In this document: positions 25,064 through 33,150 of the stretch, piece after piece
Layout: every line of letters begins with the position of its first letter
Position numbering within the stretch: position 1 is the first letter of the stretch
DNA from: Devosia geojensis
GTDB taxonomy: Bacteria; Pseudomonadota; Alphaproteobacteria; Rhizobiales; Devosiaceae
DNA length: 49,497 nt
Direction: 5' to 3'
Assembly (NCBI RefSeq): GCF_000969415.1
Contig: NZ_JZEX01000109.1
Coordinates: forward strand, 1 to 49,497
The notes under the pieces: model-generated
The model's input: only the letters and a program-made list of their open reading frames with translations
Told to the model about the DNA's origin: nothing
The model's database searches: none
Made by a program: the position numbers and the translations under genes

Positions 25064-25630
25064 CTACCTTCCCCCGCACTCCTCGATCATCCGCGCCGCC
25101 CGGACCCACACGTCCTCCACCGAATCGGCGAACTGAATTACCCGGTCATAACCGCGCAGGCCATGCGAGAGCACGTCGGCGGCATAGCCGCGCATCGCTT
25201 CGAAGGCGCGGTTCTTGTTGAGCAGCACCACCGGGCGCGCCATGCCGGCCTGCCGCGCCGCCGTCCAAGCGGTAAAGAGGCTGGAGACCGATGCCAGCGA
25301 CCCCGGCAGGCCGATATAGGCGTCCGTCTGCAGGGCGATGCGGGCAAGCCGCTCGGTGGGATCGGAAATCACCTCGATGGGCACGTCCGAAAGCGCCGGC
25401 GGCAGGACGATGCTAGCGTCGGCGACGACCGCCGCCTCCCCCCCGGCTGCGCGCACCGCGGTGATCAGCGGAATCGGCAGCGTTCCCCGTTCGGCAAGAC
25501 ACAGAACCCGCGCGCCGCGACGGGCGAGATAGCTGCCCGCCTGGGACATGATGCTCGACCGTTCCGCGTCGCCGGGCCCTTTGTCGGAGGCGAAGACGGC
25601 GAGGGTCGGGTGCGCCAGGGGTTGGTGCAT
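25064..25630 (-). CDS. LOG-like Rossmann protein lacking the catalytic motif
   Basis: This 188-residue protein follows the LOG (lysine decarboxylase-like, nucleotide phosphoribohydrolase) fold. It has a strand with VFASDKGPGDAE, helix SYLARRGARVLCL, then LQTDAYIGLPGSLASVSSLFTAWTAARQAG and RPVVLLNKN. The position that should read PGGxGTxxE is PGSLASVSS at residues 109-117, so the phosphate-binding GG and the catalytic glutamate are absent. It is therefore probably not a cytokinin-type phosphoribohydrolase but a ligand-binding relative or a decayed enzyme. It follows the HerA-like gene by nine bases. Confidence 0.7.
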   Translation of the reverse strand: MHQPLAHPTLAVFASDKGPGDAERSSIMSQAGSYLARRGARVLCLAERGTLPIPLITAVRAAGGEAAVVADASIVLPPALSDVPIEVISDPTERLARIALQTDAYIGLPGSLASVSSLFTAWTAARQAGMARPVVLLNKNRAFEAMRGYAADVLSHGLRGYDRVIQFADSVEDVWVRAARMIEECGGR

Positions 25631-25639
25631 GCGCGAGCC

Positions 25640-27121
25640 CTAGCGCCGCGACGACAGGCTGCCGAGGATGCCGCGCACCAGCGCGTTCCCCAACCGGTTG
25701 GCCACGGTACGGGCGAGCGAGTTCATGGCGGCCTCTGCTGGCGTCTGCCGGCTCGAACGGCGCGCCGTGGGCTGGCTCATGCGCTCCTGCTTTGCCCGCT
25801 CCTCATCGAGGCGGACCTGCTCGTCAGCCGCCTGCTTGCGCTTTGCGCTTTCCGCCAGCACCTCGAAGGCCGATTCCCGGTCGATGATCTCGTCATAGAG
25901 ACCACCCACCGGCGAGCCGGCGACGAGCGTGCGACGCTCCTCGGGCGTTACCGGTCCGATCCGCGAGGACGGCGGACGGATCAGCGTGCGCCCGACCATC
26001 GAGGGGATACCCTTCTCCTCGAGAACCGAGACCAGCGCCTCGCCGGTGCCGAGTTGGGTGATGACCTCCTCGGTCGAGAATTCGGGATTGGGCCGGAAGG
26101 ATTCGGCGGCAACCCGAACCGCTTTCTGCTCGCGCGGCGTATAGGCGCGCAGCGCATGCTGGATGCGGTTGCCGAGCTGGGCGAGCACGCTCTCGGGCAC
26201 GTCGGCCGGGTTCTGCGTCACGAAATAGACGCCGACGCCCTTGGAGCGGACGAGCCTGACCACCTGCTCGACCTTGTCGATCAGGGCCTTCGGCGCCTCG
26301 TCGAACAGCAGGTGCGCCTCATCGAAGAAGAAGACGAGCTTGGGCTTGTCCGGATCGCCGACCTCGGGCAGCTGCTCGAAGAGTTCTGAAAGCAGCCACA
26401 GCAGGAACACCGCATAGAGGCGCGGCGAGCGCATCAGCTCGTCGGCCGCCAGCACCGAGACGTAGCCCTTGCCGTCGGTGGTGGTGCGCATCAGGTCTGA
26501 AATCTCGAGTGCCCGTTCGCCGAAGAAATTCTCGCCGCCCTGCTGCTCGAGGACGAGAAGCGCGCGCTGGATGGCGCCAATGGAGGCGGTCGACACGTTC
26601 CCGTATTTGACCGAAACCTCCTTGGCCCGCTCCTGCACCGCCACGAGGAGCGCCCGCAGGTCCTTGAGGTCGAGAAGCAGCAGCCCCTCGTCGTCGGCGA
26701 GCTTGAAGGCGATGTTCAAAACGCCTTCCTGGGTGTCGTTGAGCTGCAGCATGCGCGCGAGCAGCAGCGGGCCCATCTCGGAGACCGTGGTGCGCACAGG
26801 GTGGCCCTGCTTGCCGAAAAGATCCCAGAAGATCGTCGGCGTCGCGCCATAGGCGAAATCGGTGAACCCGATCGTCTCGCAGCGCTTGGCGATGAAGTCC
26901 TGCGGCGTGCCCTCCATGGCGATGCCGGAAAGGTCGCCCTTGATATCGGCGGCGAAGACCGGCACGCCGGCCCGCGAAAAACCTTCGGCGAGGATCTGCA
27001 GCGTCACCGTCTTACCGGTGCCGGTGGCGCCGGTGACGAGCCCATGGCGATTGGCGTATTTGAGCGTCAGATACTCCGGCCGCTTGCTCGTTCCGAGGTA
27101 GATCTTGTCGTCGACGAGCAT
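25640..27121 (-). CDS. HerA-like ATPase (DUF853 family)
   Basis: Using ATG 27121, the protein has 493 residues. It shows Walker A GATGTGKTVTLQ near residues 32-43, AADIKGDLSG, Walker B LVFFFDEAHLLFDEAP, a sensor region YFVTQNPADVPESVLAQLGN, and an arginine-rich C terminus. This is the DUF853 branch of HerA/FtsK-like ATPases, long annotated as ATPases of unknown function. An upstream in-frame ATG at 27190 would add 23 non-conserved residues. The LOG-like gene follows after nine bases. Cytoplasmic hexamer formation is inferred from the family. Confidence 0.9.
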   Translation of the reverse strand: MLVDDKIYLGTSKRPEYLTLKYANRHGLVTGATGTGKTVTLQILAEGFSRAGVPVFAADIKGDLSGIAMEGTPQDFIAKRCETIGFTDFAYGATPTIFWDLFGKQGHPVRTTVSEMGPLLLARMLQLNDTQEGVLNIAFKLADDEGLLLLDLKDLRALLVAVQERAKEVSVKYGNVSTASIGAIQRALLVLEQQGGENFFGERALEISDLMRTTTDGKGYVSVLAADELMRSPRLYAVFLLWLLSELFEQLPEVGDPDKPKLVFFFDEAHLLFDEAPKALIDKVEQVVRLVRSKGVGVYFVTQNPADVPESVLAQLGNRIQHALRAYTPREQKAVRVAAESFRPNPEFSTEEVITQLGTGEALVSVLEEKGIPSMVGRTLIRPPSSRIGPVTPEERRTLVAGSPVGGLYDEIIDRESAFEVLAESAKRKQAADEQVRLDEERAKQERMSQPTARRSSRQTPAEAAMNSLARTVANRLGNALVRGILGSLSSRR

Positions 27122-27258
27122 GGCCGCCCTGCCCTTCCGATTGGTTTTCCCGGAACTTATAGCCATGGGTCGCCCCGCCGGACAAGGCAAAGCAATCCGT
27201 AGTGACCGTTCACCACGATCACGGCCAATGCTGGCGCGCGGGGCCGGGGAGCGGCAGG

Positions 27259-28599
27259 ATGCCCCTCATGCAGCAGCTTGTCGCACGTGCCGACCGCCGG
27301 CTTTTCCTCAAGCGCTTGGGCGCCACGCTCGTCGTTGCGCCGGCGTTCGCGCCGCTTGGCGCCCACGCTGCCCCGCTCGAGGCGGAGACGTTCGCGCTTG
27401 TCGCCGATGCCGGCGCCAACCAGAGCAGGGCCCTGCAGGCGGCCGTGGATACCGCCGCCGGTGAGGGACGCCCGCTGCTGCTGCCGGCCGGAACGCTCCA
27501 CGCCCGCGACCTTACCCTGCCCGATGGCCTGACGCTCCAGGGCGTACGCGGGCGCTCGCGCCTCGCCGCTTGGCAGGACGGACCCGTCGCCCAGATCAGC
27601 GGCGCGCGGGCCGTCACCGTCAACGACGTGGATTTTGCCGGCGCCACGGACGAGGATCGCGGACTTATCGAGGTCGAGGGCAGCGCCGGCATCGGCCTCT
27701 ATCGCTGCGCCTTCCTCGATGGCGCGGGCACGGGGCTCCTGGCGCGCGATTCGCAGGTCGTCGTCGATGACTGCACCTTCTCCGGCCTTGGCGATGCGGC
27801 CATCCACTCGATGGACGGGCGCGGCCTCGCCGTCACCGGCTGCCGCATCCGCGATTGCGGCAATGCCGGCATCCGCATCTGGCGCAGCACCATCGGCGAG
27901 GATCCGACGATCATCGCCAACAACGACATCCGCAACATCGATTGGCAGGGCGGCGGCAACGGTCAGAACGGTAACGGCATCAATATCTTCCGGGCGAGCG
28001 GGGTCATCGTTTCGGCCAACCGCATGTTCGACTGTGCCTTCTCGGCCGTCCGTCTCAACGCCGCTCGCAATACGCAGGTTTCCGACAACATCTGCCTCAC
28101 CTCCGGCGAGGTCGCGATCTTTTCTGAATTCGAGTTCTCCGGCTCGGTCATCGCCAACAACATCGTCGACGGCGCCGCCGGCGGCATCTCGATCACCAAT
28201 CTCGATCGGGGCGGGCAGCTCGCCGTCTGCTCGGGCAATATCGTGCGCAACATCGCCCCGTTCTCGTCGGTCAATCCGGACGTTTCGCCCTACGGCATCT
28301 ATGCCGAGGCCGAGACGGTCATCACCGGCAACACGGTTGAGAACGTCCCCGGCCGCGCCATCGCGGCCGGCTATGGCCCGTTCCTGCGCAACGTCGTCAT
28401 CTCCGGCAACATGGTGCGCAAGGCCGACATCGGCATCGCCGTCAGCGTCGTCGACGGCACGGGCGCGGTGCACATCGCTAACAACCTTCTCGCCGAAATC
28501 CTCGACCACAAGGTCGCCGGCCTCGCCTGGGACGACGTCGTCGAACCCGACCTTCTCGCCAATGCTGGGCGGTTCGCCAATGTGAGCGTCAGCGGCTAA
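27259..28599 (+). CDS. Tat-exported right-handed beta-helix protein (TIGR03808 type)
   Basis: This 446-residue protein has a twin-arginine signal peptide (ADRRLFLKRLGATLVVAPAF, cleavage near residue 37). More than ten beta-helix rungs follow, with repeated motifs such as VVDDCTFSGLGDAAI, VTGCRIRDCGNAGIRIW and VISGNMVRKADIGIAV. The match is the Tat-translocated repetitive protein family found in rhizobia and relatives, whose role is unknown; the fold resembles pectate-lyase-like proteins, but no catalytic site can be named. The ATG at 27259 has GGGGAG seven bases upstream. Its stop overlaps that of the asparaginase gene. Confidence 0.87.
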   Translation: MPLMQQLVARADRRLFLKRLGATLVVAPAFAPLGAHAAPLEAETFALVADAGANQSRALQAAVDTAAGEGRPLLLPAGTLHARDLTLPDGLTLQGVRGRSRLAAWQDGPVAQISGARAVTVNDVDFAGATDEDRGLIEVEGSAGIGLYRCAFLDGAGTGLLARDSQVVVDDCTFSGLGDAAIHSMDGRGLAVTGCRIRDCGNAGIRIWRSTIGEDPTIIANNDIRNIDWQGGGNGQNGNGINIFRASGVIVSANRMFDCAFSAVRLNAARNTQVSDNICLTSGEVAIFSEFEFSGSVIANNIVDGAAGGISITNLDRGGQLAVCSGNIVRNIAPFSSVNPDVSPYGIYAEAETVITGNTVENVPGRAIAAGYGPFLRNVVISGNMVRKADIGIAVSVVDGTGAVHIANNLLAEILDHKVAGLAWDDVVEPDLLANAGRFANVSVSG

Positions 28600-29609
28600 A
28601 GTCCGTGAAACGGCTCCGCCGCCCGCATTTCGCCGACGACCAGTCCTCGTACATTCTTGATCGGTTGGCGCTTCAGCGCCTCGAGCATCCGGCGCTGCTC
28701 GTCGTCGGGGTCGGCGAATTGGAGCAGCAGCGCCGCCAGCATCGTCTGCGAGGCGGTGACGTTGCCGTCGTCGCACTTGATGGCGTAGCCCCAGCCCTTG
28801 TCGCGGATGGCGCCGCACTGCACCGCCTCGGCGCCGACCTTCTGCATCACACGGCCCTTGAAGGCCTTCATGATCGTCTCGTCCGGATGGCCGGTGCCGG
28901 AAACGAGGTGCGGATGGGCTGTCGCGGCATCGAAGAGGCGGCGGGCGGCAGTCGCTTGTTCCGCCTCAAGCCTTTGCCCGGTCGCCATGCGGGCGAACCC
29001 GTAGGCGAAGGCCCGCAGGGGCGCGGCGAAGGTCGGGATCGAGCAGCCGTCGGTGCCGCAGCGGTCTTCGCTCAGCGGCTCGCCGATCACCGTCTCGATG
29101 GCGGCGCGCACCCGCTTCTGCACGGGATGCTCGCGCTCGACATAACCGTGCGGATCGACCCCCATGGCGAGCGCGACCGAGAGCATGCCCGAGTGCTTGC
29201 CCGAGCAGTTGTTGTGCAGCGCGCTGGGCTGCTCGCCCCTCGCCCGCAGCGCCTTGCGCGCCGCCGGGTTGGTCGGCTGGTGCGCCCCGCACTCGAGATC
29301 GTCGACGCCAAGCCCCATGCGCTCGAGGAACCGGCTGACCCCCGTCACATGCTCGTCCTCACCGTGATGGGAAGCGCAGGCCAGCGCCAGCTCCTCCCCG
29401 CTATGATGGAACTTCTCGTCGGCGTGTTCCGAAAAGATCGCCAGAGCCTGCATCGACTTGATCGCCGAGCGCGGGAAGATCGCCCGTTCGATGTCGCCAG
29501 CCGAAGCGATGATCCGTCCATCGGCGTCGATCACGGCGAAGGCGCCGCGGTGGCGGTTTTCCACCCAGTTGCCGCGCACGGCCTCGGCCAAAACGGGATT
29601 CGCGTCCAT
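28596..29609 (-). CDS. Asparaginase (rhizobial AnsA-like type)
   Basis: This 337-residue protein belongs to the Rhizobium etli-type (class 3) asparaginases, not to the E. coli type. Conserved parts visible are FPRSAIKSMQALAIF (Ser and Lys pair), CASHHGEDEHV, the Cys-containing segment DLECGAHQPTN, HNNCSGKHSGML, and DRCGTDGCSIPTFA. It hydrolyses asparagine to aspartate and ammonia in the cytoplasm, with a serine-lysine tandem and zinc site in the family. The ATG at 29609 has GGAG eight bases upstream. It converges with the Tat-exported protein gene, with a four-base overlap. Confidence 0.92.
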   Translation of the reverse strand: MDANPVLAEAVRGNWVENRHRGAFAVIDADGRIIASAGDIERAIFPRSAIKSMQALAIFSEHADEKFHHSGEELALACASHHGEDEHVTGVSRFLERMGLGVDDLECGAHQPTNPAARKALRARGEQPSALHNNCSGKHSGMLSVALAMGVDPHGYVEREHPVQKRVRAAIETVIGEPLSEDRCGTDGCSIPTFAAPLRAFAYGFARMATGQRLEAEQATAARRLFDAATAHPHLVSGTGHPDETIMKAFKGRVMQKVGAEAVQCGAIRDKGWGYAIKCDDGNVTASQTMLAALLLQFADPDDEQRRMLEALKRQPIKNVRGLVVGEMRAAEPFHGL

Positions 29610-29705
29610 CAGAAAAACTCCGGTCCGGGCTGATCTGCGAACAGCACCGGACCGGAAAAGTCAACATGCATGGGAGGAGGCAGGTTGACGGATAGGACTG
29701 GGCCC

Positions 29706-30053
29706 TTAGAGGTCCCAGTTGTGGATGCGGTTCAGGTAGCGCGAGTTCACCCAGCCCTTGAGATTGCCTTTCTCGACGAGGCACCAGTCGGCGCTGCCGG
29801 GAATCTCGTTGCAGCGCTCGACCCAGACGGAGGTCTGGGGCTCGAGCGCGCCGATCTTTTGCGAATAATGGGCCGGCCACTTGCGCACGTTGAGCACGTC
29901 CCAGGCGGCGATGTTACCGACGCGCGCAGGCTGCTCGACATGGTAGCCGGCGGCCATCGCCGGCTGCACGGCAAAGGCGGCGGCGCTGGCGATGATGAGG
30001 CCGCAAAGCGTGGCGACCAGCACCTTCTCGTGTTGCTTGCTCATGGTCTTCAT
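29706..30053 (-). CDS. Secreted SH3-like domain protein
   Basis: This 115-residue protein has a signal peptide of about 34 residues (hydrophobic LVATLCGLIIASAAAFAV, cleavage after AMA). One bacterial SH3 domain follows: WDVLNVRKWPAHYSQKIGAL, EPQTSVWVERC, and WCLVEKGNLKGWVNSRYLNR. Two cysteines, in VERCN and DWCLV, may form a disulfide. Such domains often bind the cell wall. The ATG at 30053 has GGGGAG six bases upstream. It shares a promoter element with the next secreted protein gene. Confidence 0.85.
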   Translation of the reverse strand: MKTMSKQHEKVLVATLCGLIIASAAAFAVQPAMAAGYHVEQPARVGNIAAWDVLNVRKWPAHYSQKIGALEPQTSVWVERCNEIPGSADWCLVEKGNLKGWVNSRYLNRIHNWDL

Positions 30054-30105
30054 TTCCGTCTCCCCGCATTGGTGATTGCGTTTCGATGGGGAGAGACTAA
30101 CCGGG

Positions 30106-30150
30106 CCGCTTTGAACCAGCCCTGAGACCCGCGTTCAGATAGCGTTCAGG
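30106..30150 (-). promoter_or_regulatory. Shared promoter element with 11-base direct repeats, copy 1
   Basis: In plus-strand order the element reads CCGC, TTGAACC (30111), TGAGA (30123), then GCGTTCAG twice with an 11-base period (30131 and 30142). The same words with identical 12- and 21-base spacing occur at 30733-30776. Direct half-sites about one helical turn apart are typical of OmpR/PhoB-type regulators. It lies 53-97 bases upstream of the SH3 protein start. Confidence 0.6.
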
Positions 30151-30160
30151 CTTTCGGCCG

Positions 30161-30191
30161 AGGCAAAGAAAACGGCGGGTCGCCCCGCCGT
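30161..30191 (-). terminator. Rho-independent terminator of the small secreted protein gene
   Basis: ACGGCGGG (30172-30179) and CCCGCCGT (30184-30191) pair around a TCGC loop. On the minus strand the T-rich run TTTTCTTTG follows. It lies 30 bases beyond the stop of the 30221-30646 gene and separates it from the SH3 gene promoter. Confidence 0.8.
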
Positions 30192-30220
30192 CAGAGTGTC
30201 ACGCCTCGAAATCTGTGGCA

Positions 30221-30646
30221 TCAGCGCATATGGCGCTGATGCACGTAGAGGATGATGCTCTCGTTGCCGCCCTCGCGCAGGCTGATCACGTCGTAGTGGT
30301 CGTAGCCCTTGGCCGCGAGCGCGGTCATCAGGGTCGCGTTGCGGGCGATCTGCGGACGCAGGCCATCGACATTGCCGCCGCGGAAGAGGTCGCTGTAGTC
30401 CTTCGAAACGGTCTCCGATTCCATCTCGCAGACCGGGATCAGCGCGACGCGCTGGCCTGGCTGGATCGATGCGATCCGCTGGGCCGTGACGCGGCGCATA
30501 TGCCCCAGCATCGCGTCGCAGTCGTCGTCTGAGGAGGACACGGGGTTGGGGTAGTTGCTGCCGGGCCAGCCCTGGGCCTGCGCCGCGACGGTGGTCAGGG
30601 CCGACATCAGGCCGGCGACGACGACAAGGGTCTTCAACTTGCTCAT
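30221..30646 (-). CDS. Small secreted protein of unknown function
   Basis: The ATG at 30646 (GGGAG seven bases upstream) gives 141 residues with a Sec signal (LKTLVVVAGLMSALTTVAAQA, cleavage near residue 25). The mature part has DDDCDAMLGHMRRVTAQRIASI, IPVCEMESETV and SIILYVHQRHMR. A disulfide between the two cysteines is possible. I do not recognise a characterised family; pattern and size suggest a small periplasmic protein. An intrinsic terminator follows and the upstream promoter element is shared with the SH3 protein gene, so the two are probably co-regulated from separate transcripts. Confidence 0.8.
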   Translation of the reverse strand: MSKLKTLVVVAGLMSALTTVAAQAQGWPGSNYPNPVSSSDDDCDAMLGHMRRVTAQRIASIQPGQRVALIPVCEMESETVSKDYSDLFRGGNVDGLRPQIARNATLMTALAAKGYDHYDVISLREGGNESIILYVHQRHMR

Positions 30647-30732
30647 TTCGATTCTCCCGATGGGGTTCGTCCGGCGGACCATCCGCGGGACGGTCGGGTT
30701 TGCACCCGCCATTGCCCGCGAGACTGCAGGAG

Positions 30733-30776
30733 CCGCCTTGAACCGGCGGTGAGAGGATCGTTCAGCCGCCGTTTAC
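30733..30776 (-). promoter_or_regulatory. Shared promoter element with 11-base direct repeats, copy 2
   Basis: CCGC, TTGAACC (30738), TGAGA (30750) and CGTTCAG (30759), followed 11 bases later by the degenerate CGTTTAC (30770), repeat the pattern at 30106-30150 with the same spacings. It lies 87-130 bases before the 30646 start codon. Confidence 0.58.
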
Positions 30777-30878
30777 CCTTCGTGCGGCCGCTCGGGACGG
30801 TTGGCAGGCGGGCCGTTCCGTGTCAGGCTCGATCCGATCAAGACGGGCGAAGTGCCTGGAATCCGGGAGGTATCGCAG

Positions 30879-31748
30879 ATGGCGAAGGTTCTGGTCACCG
30901 GCGGCAGCGGCAAGCTCGGCCGCGCCGTCCTCAAGGAGCTCGTCACCCATGGCTATGACGTCGTCAACCTCGATCAGACACCGCCGCACGAGGCGATCTG
31001 CCCGACGGTCAAGGTCGATCTCGCCGATTTCGGGGAGGTCTCGGCGGCCATTCTCGGGGGTGTAGACGAACGGGGCGGGCCGTTCGACGCCGTCGTGCAT
31101 CTCGCCGCGATTCCCGCGCCGGGCCTTGCAACAAATGCACGCACATTCGCCAATAATGTGCCCGCAACCTACAACATCTTTGAATCCTGCCGGCTCGCCG
31201 GCATCAGGAACATCGTCTTTGCCTCGAGCGAGACCGTGCTGGGCCTGCCCTTCGACAACCCGCCGCCCTACGCGCCGGTCGACGAGGAGTATTTCCCGCG
31301 CCCAGAGACCGCCTATTCGCTCGGCAAGCTTCTCGACGAGACGATGGCCGCCCAGTTCTGCCGCTGGGACCCGGAGCTGCGCATCGTCGGCCTCAGGTTC
31401 TCCAACGTCATGTACCCGGAGGACTACCAGCGCTTCCCCGCCTTCGACGACGACGCGCGGGCGCGCAAGTGGAACCTCTGGGGCTATATCGACGCGCGCG
31501 ACGGGGCGCAGGCGGTGCGCCGCTCGATCGAAGCGGACTTCAAGGGGTTCGAGGCGTTCATCATCGCCAACGCCGATACGGTCATGAGCCGCTCCAACAC
31601 CTCGCTGCTGGCCGAGGTCTTTCCCGACGTGCCGCAGAAGGACGGCATCACCACCAACGGCACGCTGCTCTCGATCGAGAAAGCCAAGCGCATGCTCGGC
31701 TACTGGCCACAATATTCCTGGCGGAACGGGGTCAGTTCCAGGGGTTGA
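30879..31748 (+). CDS. NAD-dependent epimerase/dehydratase family protein
   Basis: From ATG 30879 (GGGAGG eight bases upstream) the protein has 289 residues. It is an extended SDR: VLVTGGSGKLGRAV cofactor motif at residues 4-17, VVHLAAIPAP, SSETVLGLPF (catalytic Ser region) and YSLGKLLDE, where Tyr and Lys form the YxxxK pair. The C-terminal part recognises the substrate, often a sugar nucleotide or uronate, which cannot be specified here. The end (YSWRNGVSSRG) overlaps the stop of the convergent vapC gene by 17 bases, so its tail may have been changed when the toxin pair arrived. Confidence 0.85.
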   Translation: MAKVLVTGGSGKLGRAVLKELVTHGYDVVNLDQTPPHEAICPTVKVDLADFGEVSAAILGGVDERGGPFDAVVHLAAIPAPGLATNARTFANNVPATYNIFESCRLAGIRNIVFASSETVLGLPFDNPPPYAPVDEEYFPRPETAYSLGKLLDETMAAQFCRWDPELRIVGLRFSNVMYPEDYQRFPAFDDDARARKWNLWGYIDARDGAQAVRRSIEADFKGFEAFIIANADTVMSRSNTSLLAEVFPDVPQKDGITTNGTLLSIEKAKRMLGYWPQYSWRNGVSSRG

Positions 31749-32142
31749 TGACTGGAATGCCGAGCGTCTGATAGTCACGCACATTGCGCGTGACGACCGT
31801 CAGCCCGTGCACGATGGCGGTCGCGGCGATAAGCGAATCGACCACCGGCCGCGTGCGGTCGCTGGTGATCTCGCCCCAGCGATGGGCGATCTCGGCGGTG
31901 ATCGTCAGCGTGCGGCCCACATATTCGCGTTCGATATCATCGAGCCAGCTTTGAAATTCGGCCGCCATGATCTTGTCCGTCGCCTGCTTGGCAACGACGC
32001 CGCGCCTGAGCTCGCCCAAGGTCAGGACGCTGATGTAGGTGTGCTCGCTTTCGAGGCGTGACAGGTAATCCATCGCAGCCGGCGAAGCATTCCGCTTTCT
32101 CGTTTCGGAAACGACGTTCGTATCTATGAGGAATCCCGACAT
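31732..32142 (-). CDS. vapC: Type II toxin, PIN domain ribonuclease (VapC family)
   Basis: This 136-residue PIN domain has all expected acidic residues: FLIDTNVVSETRK (Asp7), VLTLGELRRGV (Glu near residue 43), PVVDSLIAATA (Asp near residue 98) and the C-terminal VVTRNVRDY. VapC toxins cut tRNA or rRNA, using Mg2+, when their antitoxin is degraded. The start codon shares one base with the antitoxin stop. The gene runs into the convergent epimerase gene. Its proximity to the nas locus looks incidental. Confidence 0.93.
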   Translation of the reverse strand: MSGFLIDTNVVSETRKRNASPAAMDYLSRLESEHTYISVLTLGELRRGVVAKQATDKIMAAEFQSWLDDIEREYVGRTLTITAEIAHRWGEITSDRTRPVVDSLIAATAIVHGLTVVTRNVRDYQTLGIPVINPWN

Positions 32143-32423
32143 TACTTCTTGTCGTCGTGGTTGCCGTCATCTTCCCATAGATAACTGACATCCCGGCCCG
32201 TATCCTTGTCCCGTTCGATCTCGAAATCGTCGAACTTCGGACCCGACAGCAGATGCTCTATGAACGTCTTCTTTGGCCCCGCCAATCGCCGATACTCCTC
32301 CACCGAAAGCACCACGGCCTTCTCGGTTCCGTGCTTGGTGATGGTCTGCGGCCCTTCGCGTTCGGCTTTCTCGAGAAGCTCGCTGAAATGGCTTTTTGCC
32401 TGCTGTACTTGCCAGGTCGCCAT
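32142..32423 (-). CDS. Type II antitoxin, Phd/YefM family
   Basis: This 93-residue protein has the Phd fold at the N terminus: WQVQQAKSHFSELLEKAEREGPQ, ITKHGTEKAVVLSVEEYRRL. A flexible acidic C-terminal tail (about residues 60-93) would wrap the toxin. It represses its own promoter with the toxin in the usual scheme. A perfect palindrome lies 28 bases upstream. The Shine-Dalgarno GGAGG precedes the ATG at 32423 by six bases. Confidence 0.92.
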   Translation of the reverse strand: MATWQVQQAKSHFSELLEKAEREGPQTITKHGTEKAVVLSVEEYRRLAGPKKTFIEHLLSGPKFDDFEIERDKDTGRDVSYLWEDDGNHDDKK

Positions 32424-32451
32424 GGCAACCTCCTATATATCGCCCAATTTA

Positions 32452-32464
32452 GGTCAGTCTGACC
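32452..32464. promoter_or_regulatory. Operator of the Phd/VapC pair
   Basis: GGTCAG-T-CTGACC is a perfect 13-base palindrome, 29 bases upstream of the antitoxin start. A TATATA stretch at 32434-32439, suitable as a -10 box on the minus strand, lies between it and the gene. Binding by the Phd protein is inferred from position. Confidence 0.6.
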
Positions 32465-32549
32465 AGAATCGCAAGCCAACCACTTCTGCATAGATATTGT
32501 GCAATCTTGCCACTTGCATCTGGCGCGAGCTTTTGCATGAGTGCGCGCC

Positions 32550-33140
32550 ATGCAGCAGCCCGAACTCTCGATCCTCATCATCGACGAGAACCGTATCCGC
32601 GCCTCGATCATCGAGGACGGGCTGCGTGAGGCCGGGCATACCAAGGTCCAGGTGATCCACAGCGTCAACGAGGTGGCGCGCACCATCGCCGCGACGACAC
32701 CCGACGTCATCGTCATCGATCTCGAGAATCCTCAGCGCGACACGCTCGAGCACTTCTTCTCGCTCTCGAAGGTCGTGCAGCGGCCGATCGCCATGTTCGT
32801 CGACCGCTCCGACCGCACGATGATCGAGAAGGCCGTCGAGGCGGGCGTTTCGGCCTATGTGGTCGACGGCCTCAAGAAAGAGCGCGTCAAGCCCATCATG
32901 GACATGGCCATCTCGCGTTTCAACGCATTCGCGCGGCTGACGCGCGAGCTCGAGGAGGCAAGGAGCGAGCTCGAGGACCGCAAGATCATCGAGAAGGCCA
33001 AGGGCATCCTAATGAAGACCAGGGGCCTTTCAGAGGAGGAGGCCTACAAGCTCCTGCGCTCGACGGCGATGAACCAGAACCGCCGCATGGTCGACATCGC
33101 CCAGAGCCTCATCACCGCCGCCGACCTGCTCGGCCCATAG
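32550..33140 (+). CDS. nasT: NasT, ANTAR-domain transcription antiterminator
   Basis: This 196-residue protein has an N-terminal pseudo-receiver (LSILIIDENRIRASIIEDGL, DVIVIDLENP) and a C-terminal ANTAR domain after a coiled linker. The ANTAR signature LEDRKIIEKAKGILMKTRGLSEEEAYKLLRSTAM is complete, with the aromatic and hydrophobic residues that contact RNA hexaloops. In known systems NasT is held by NasS and is released when nitrate binds NasS; it then prevents termination in nas leader RNAs. Two such leaders are visible at 34541-34673 and 38103-38236. The start ATG is 32550; a GTG at 32541 is possible. Confidence 0.95.
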   Translation: MQQPELSILIIDENRIRASIIEDGLREAGHTKVQVIHSVNEVARTIAATTPDVIVIDLENPQRDTLEHFFSLSKVVQRPIAMFVDRSDRTMIEKAVEAGVSAYVVDGLKKERVKPIMDMAISRFNAFARLTRELEEARSELEDRKIIEKAKGILMKTRGLSEEEAYKLLRSTAMNQNRRMVDIAQSLITAADLLGP

Positions 33141-33150
33141 GACAAGCCCC

